Below are positions 61,604-64,000 of a DNA stretch of 64,000 bases, piece after piece (position 1 is the first letter of the stretch; each line of letters starts with the position of its first letter). The stretch is taken from contig CAZGPI010000001.1 of the NCBI GenBank assembly GCA_964527595.1, forward strand, positions 186,001 to 250,000. The letters run 5' to 3'. Origin of the DNA: GWF2-38-10 sp964527595. Lineage in GTDB: Bacteria; Babelota; Babeliae; Babelales; RVW-14. The notes under the pieces were generated by a model that was not told where the DNA came from, did not search any database, and saw only the letters and a list, made by a program, of their open reading frames with translations. Position numbers and translations under genes: made by a program.

Positions 61604-61638
61604 TAATGAAGGGGCGAGATTAACTCGCCCCTTCATTA
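61604..61638. terminator. Terminator with perfect 15-bp stem
   Basis: TAATGAAGGGGCGAG / CTCGCCCCTTCATTA with a 5-nt loop, 26 bases after the minus-strand stop at 61664. There is no long T-run, so termination strength is uncertain. Confidence 0.75.
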
Positions 61639-61663
61639 TAATCACTACGATAAAATATTCAAA

Positions 61664-62686
61664 TTATGCAGCAGCCGCAGGCTGTTGGTTTTGAACTGGT
61701 TCTTCTGCTGGAGCTCCTTCTTCTGAACCCTTCTTTTCTTTGAAATAGTCTTCGTTGACAACTACGGTATAAGCACCGCGTAGTTCTTTGATCTTGCCTT
61801 CAAGAGCATCTTTGAACTTATTGTTCTTCAACATGCCTTCAATTTGAGGCTTGATTTCGTCAACATTAAAGTAGACTGTTTCTTTTTTGTCAGCCGCTTT
61901 AATAATCCAGAATTCTTTGCCAACTTTAACTTTTTCAATTAAAGGAAGTTTGCTTGCAGCAAGAGCTGATTCTTTAATTGGAGCTGGAACGGCTTCAAAA
62001 TTAAAGCCTTTCGCCTCTTTGCTTACGCGACCAAATTCTTTATATTTTCCTGCTTTGCTTGCCTTAGCAACTTTATCAAAATCATCGCCATGAGCTTTGA
62101 TGTCTGTCAAGAAAGCTGCTGCTTGAGCATCTTGGTCAAATTTAATACCTGACACAAGAACGCCACCGGCAACTTTGACATAATGTTCTTTGTTTTCAGC
62201 ATAATGTTTTTTTACATCAGCTTCATCAATCTTAATGCCATCGTAAAGTTTCTTTTCAAAGAATTGAATCTTCAATGATCTTTGTAAGAGTTCCTTCATT
62301 TCATTAAACGCTTTAACAAATTCAGCATCGTTTTCAATGCTGCTCTTGCTTGCATCAGCAATAATAAGTTCTTGTTTAATCAATTCATCAAAGAATTTAC
62401 GTTTGATTGATGTTGGCAATGCATCGGCACCAGCACCCTTGAAATAGGGGCTTGACTGCAACATTTGATTGATGTTTTTGTTAAATCCAGCTTCGTGAAT
62501 AACTGGTTTACCGTTGATGCTACAAAGAGTAGCGCCATCGCCTTTTACTTCACCCGTGGCTTCAATTTTCTTTGGCTCATCCTTCTTTTTGAAAAAATCC
62601 ATTACACCACAACCAGGCAATAAGCTTAGTGACAAAATGACAACAGATCCCTGTATCACTATTCTAGATGTCTTAGACATATTCAT
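61664..62686 (-). CDS. PrsA/SurA-like foldase lipoprotein
   Basis: 340 residues. The lipobox LLPGC ends a typical signal peptide (VIQGSVVILSLSLLPGC). The SurA-N-like part (INGKPVIHEAGFNKNINQML, KRKFFDELIKQELIIADASK) is followed by a parvulin-like region (VLVSGIKFDQDAQAAAFLTD, FDKVAKASKAGKYKEFGRVS, FWIIKAADKKETVYFNVDE) and an Ala/Pro/Gln tail. It probably helps fold exported proteins. GAGAGG lies upstream of the ATG. It is the first gene of the minus-strand set 62686-58686. Confidence 0.82.
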   Translation of the reverse strand: MNMSKTSRIVIQGSVVILSLSLLPGCGVMDFFKKKDEPKKIEATGEVKGDGATLCSINGKPVIHEAGFNKNINQMLQSSPYFKGAGADALPTSIKRKFFDELIKQELIIADASKSSIENDAEFVKAFNEMKELLQRSLKIQFFEKKLYDGIKIDEADVKKHYAENKEHYVKVAGGVLVSGIKFDQDAQAAAFLTDIKAHGDDFDKVAKASKAGKYKEFGRVSKEAKGFNFEAVPAPIKESALAASKLPLIEKVKVGKEFWIIKAADKKETVYFNVDEIKPQIEGMLKNNKFKDALEGKIKELRGAYTVVVNEDYFKEKKGSEEGAPAEEPVQNQQPAAAA

Positions 62687-62802
62687 CTCGACCTCTCAAA
62701 AATAAGGTTAAACATTATAAAGAACACCAACCAAACCATGCTACCACACCGAATCAATTTTTCAAGCGACACTTTAATAAATTTGTCATTAATCGTGAAA
62801 AT

Positions 62803-62830
62803 TTGTCATCTTTGCCAATCTACGTATACT
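62803..62830 (+). promoter_or_regulatory. Candidate promoter of the permease gene
   Basis: TTGTCA at 62803-62808 and TATACT at 62825-62830 with a 16-bp spacer, 55 bases before the GTG start at 62885. Confidence 0.5.
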
Positions 62831-62884
62831 TGAGGCCATGAGAGAAATCTAAAGAAAAACCGTATTAATAGATGAGGAGATCTC

Positions 62885-64000
62885 GTGGAAAATCAAGAAA
62901 AAATACCGTTTATTGCCGCCGTCCTTATGAATATAAATATCATTGTCGGTTCAGGCATTTATGCTAACCCACAATTTATGGCAAAAAGTTCAGGCACCTG
63001 GAGTTTTCTTGGTTGGCCAATAGTTGCTTTCATGCTTTTACCCATTATATGGGCGGTTGCTCAGGCAGCACGTGTATTTCCTGGTGAGGGCGGTTTTTAT
63101 AATTATTGCAAAACAGGCATCAACGAAACAGCCGGTTTTGTAGCTAACTGGGCTTATTTACTTGGCTATATGGGAACGGCTGCAACCATAGCCAGTATTA
63201 TTCGCATGAAACTCGCTAGCCAATTTGGTTGGACTTTTGTAGACCAGCATTCCTTTATTTTTTACCTAGGCTTTATAACAATTATCTCACTCCTTAACTT
63301 AATTAGCATAGAAGTTATTAGCAAAATTCAAAGCTGGGTAACCCTGCTTAAATTGATTCCTCTTTTTGTTATCGTTAGTATTGTTTTTTTCTATTGGAAC
63401 CCAGGATTTAATTATACCGTAAGTGATATTTCCAATATCGGTGGTTCTTTGCCTTGGGCAATTTTTGGCTTCTGGGGCTTTGAAAGCTGCTGCAGCATCA
63501 GTCACCTTATTAAAGGCGGATCAACGCAAGCATCAAAGGTAATACTCTTGGCCTTTGCTATTTGCACCGCTCTCTATACCATTTTTCATATTGGCATTCT
63601 CCATATTATGGGGCTAGAAAATTTAACAACTTATGGTGCACAAGCGTTCCCTCAATTCTTGGGTCTTGCACCGGCAATTACAAGCGCATTACTCACCGGC
63701 ATCGCATTGGCAATAATGTTAAGCTTTATTAACACAACCTATGGTGCATCATTAACGAATATCATTAATATCAATGTTTTGGCAAAACGCGGCTTTATTG
63801 TCGGATCAAAATTCTTGTCAAAAACAACAAAGCGCGGAATTGCTCTTAATGCAATCGTTCTCCATGCCATTGCATTTCTAATCCTTATAACACTGATACC
63901 AAACACAAGCATTCTTACAGCGATCACTAATTTTGGCGTAAGTGTCGCTTTTTTCCTCACGCTTGTTGCCGTTGTTCGCTATAACCTGCAACACAAAGAC
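62885..64000 (+). CDS. APC-family amino-acid permease, 3' end outside window
   Basis: The frame is open from the GTG at 62885 to the window end (372 codons). GAGGAGA lies 5 bases upstream. The start ENQEKIPFIAAVLMNINIIV with VGSGIYANPQFMAK is the conserved TM1 region of amino-acid/polyamine permeases (unwound G-S-G-I). At least ten hydrophobic helices follow (for example TGFVANWAYLLGYMGTAA-like TM3, IPLFVIVSIVFFYW, FGFWGFESCCSISHLIKG). It imports or exchanges an amino acid at the inner membrane, expected in an auxotrophic host-dependent cell. The substrate is unknown. Confidence 0.88.
   Translation, partial: MENQEKIPFIAAVLMNINIIVGSGIYANPQFMAKSSGTWSFLGWPIVAFMLLPIIWAVAQAARVFPGEGGFYNYCKTGINETAGFVANWAYLLGYMGTAATIASIIRMKLASQFGWTFVDQHSFIFYLGFITIISLLNLISIEVISKIQSWVTLLKLIPLFVIVSIVFFYWNPGFNYTVSDISNIGGSLPWAIFGFWGFESCCSISHLIKGGSTQASKVILLAFAICTALYTIFHIGILHIMGLENLTTYGAQAFPQFLGLAPAITSALLTGIALAIMLSFINTTYGASLTNIININVLAKRGFIVGSKFLSKTTKRGIALNAIVLHAIAFLILITLIPNTSILTAITNFGVSVAFFLTLVAVVRYNLQHKD

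Overview
The window (about 40% GC by eye) comes from a diderm bacterium with a small, host-adapted style of genome. It encodes BamA, an LptA/OstA-like protein, lipoproteins with a lipobox, SurA/PrsA-like chaperones, a complete bat operon, an initiator tRNA and core genes (tyrS, topA, mutL, mnmG, rpmE, sufBCD). Interspersed are more than a dozen exported proteins of unknown function, ankyrin-repeat genes, two AAA/DUF4143 ATPases and low-complexity coiled-coil proteins. This mix best fits Candidatus Dependentiae (TM6) or a similar protist-associated endosymbiont. That assignment is inferred from gene content and was not tested phylogenetically.

Layout. 1-2.7 kb: a cut-off hypothetical gene, an exported RING-like protein, tRNA-fMet and a PmtA-like methyltransferase. 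2.7-5.4 kb (minus strand): biotin carboxylase, biotin carrier protein and a MerR-like regulator in overlapping frames. 5.5-8.5 kb: exported and small membrane proteins. 8.7-10.6 kb: a DEAD-box helicase and a pentapeptide-repeat protein. 10.7-16.6 kb (minus): an operon of two TMTC-like TPR membrane glycosyltransferase candidates, a PGI/PMI sugar isomerase and L31. 16.8-19.4 kb: two tandem M50 site-2-protease genes, the first without its catalytic residues, then tyrS. 19.5-22.7 kb: a tandem duplication holding ankyrin and small secreted proteins whose mature parts have diverged between near-identical flanks. 22.8-26.8 kb: an MsbA-like ABC exporter facing topA. 27.2-30.7 kb: two AAA/DUF4143 ATPases around an exported coiled-coil protein. 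30.9-39.4 kb: one tight nine-gene run (two membrane proteins, plsC, batA, batB, batC, batD, batE, a glycine-zipper lipoprotein). 39.5-46.6 kb: a second glycine-zipper lipoprotein, an exported kinase-like protein, sufC-mnmG, an exported protein and sufBD. 46.7-51.6 kb: bamA, an lptA-like gene and mutL. 51.8-53.9 kb: an exported protein with a caspase-like (clan CD) His/Cys signature. 53.9-58.5 kb (minus): wecB-wecC plus a fused alcohol dehydrogenase/Gfo-Idh oxidoreductase, suggesting ManNAc-uronate polysaccharide synthesis. 58.7-62.7 kb (minus): two paralogous exported proteins and two SurA/PrsA-like chaperones. 62.9 kb to the end: an amino-acid permease cut by the window edge.

Most of the window supports envelope biogenesis, secretion and surface decoration. 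The most unusual signals are the diversified tandem duplication with a covarying hairpin and a likely frameshift at an A7 tract, the G/C homopolymer tracts of 8-9 bases upstream of exported-protein genes (possible phase variation), the pseudo-protease/protease pair, and exported proteins with eukaryote-like signatures (RING-like, kinase-like, caspase-like, ankyrin). No CRISPR array, rRNA operon, transposase or recognisable prophage was seen.
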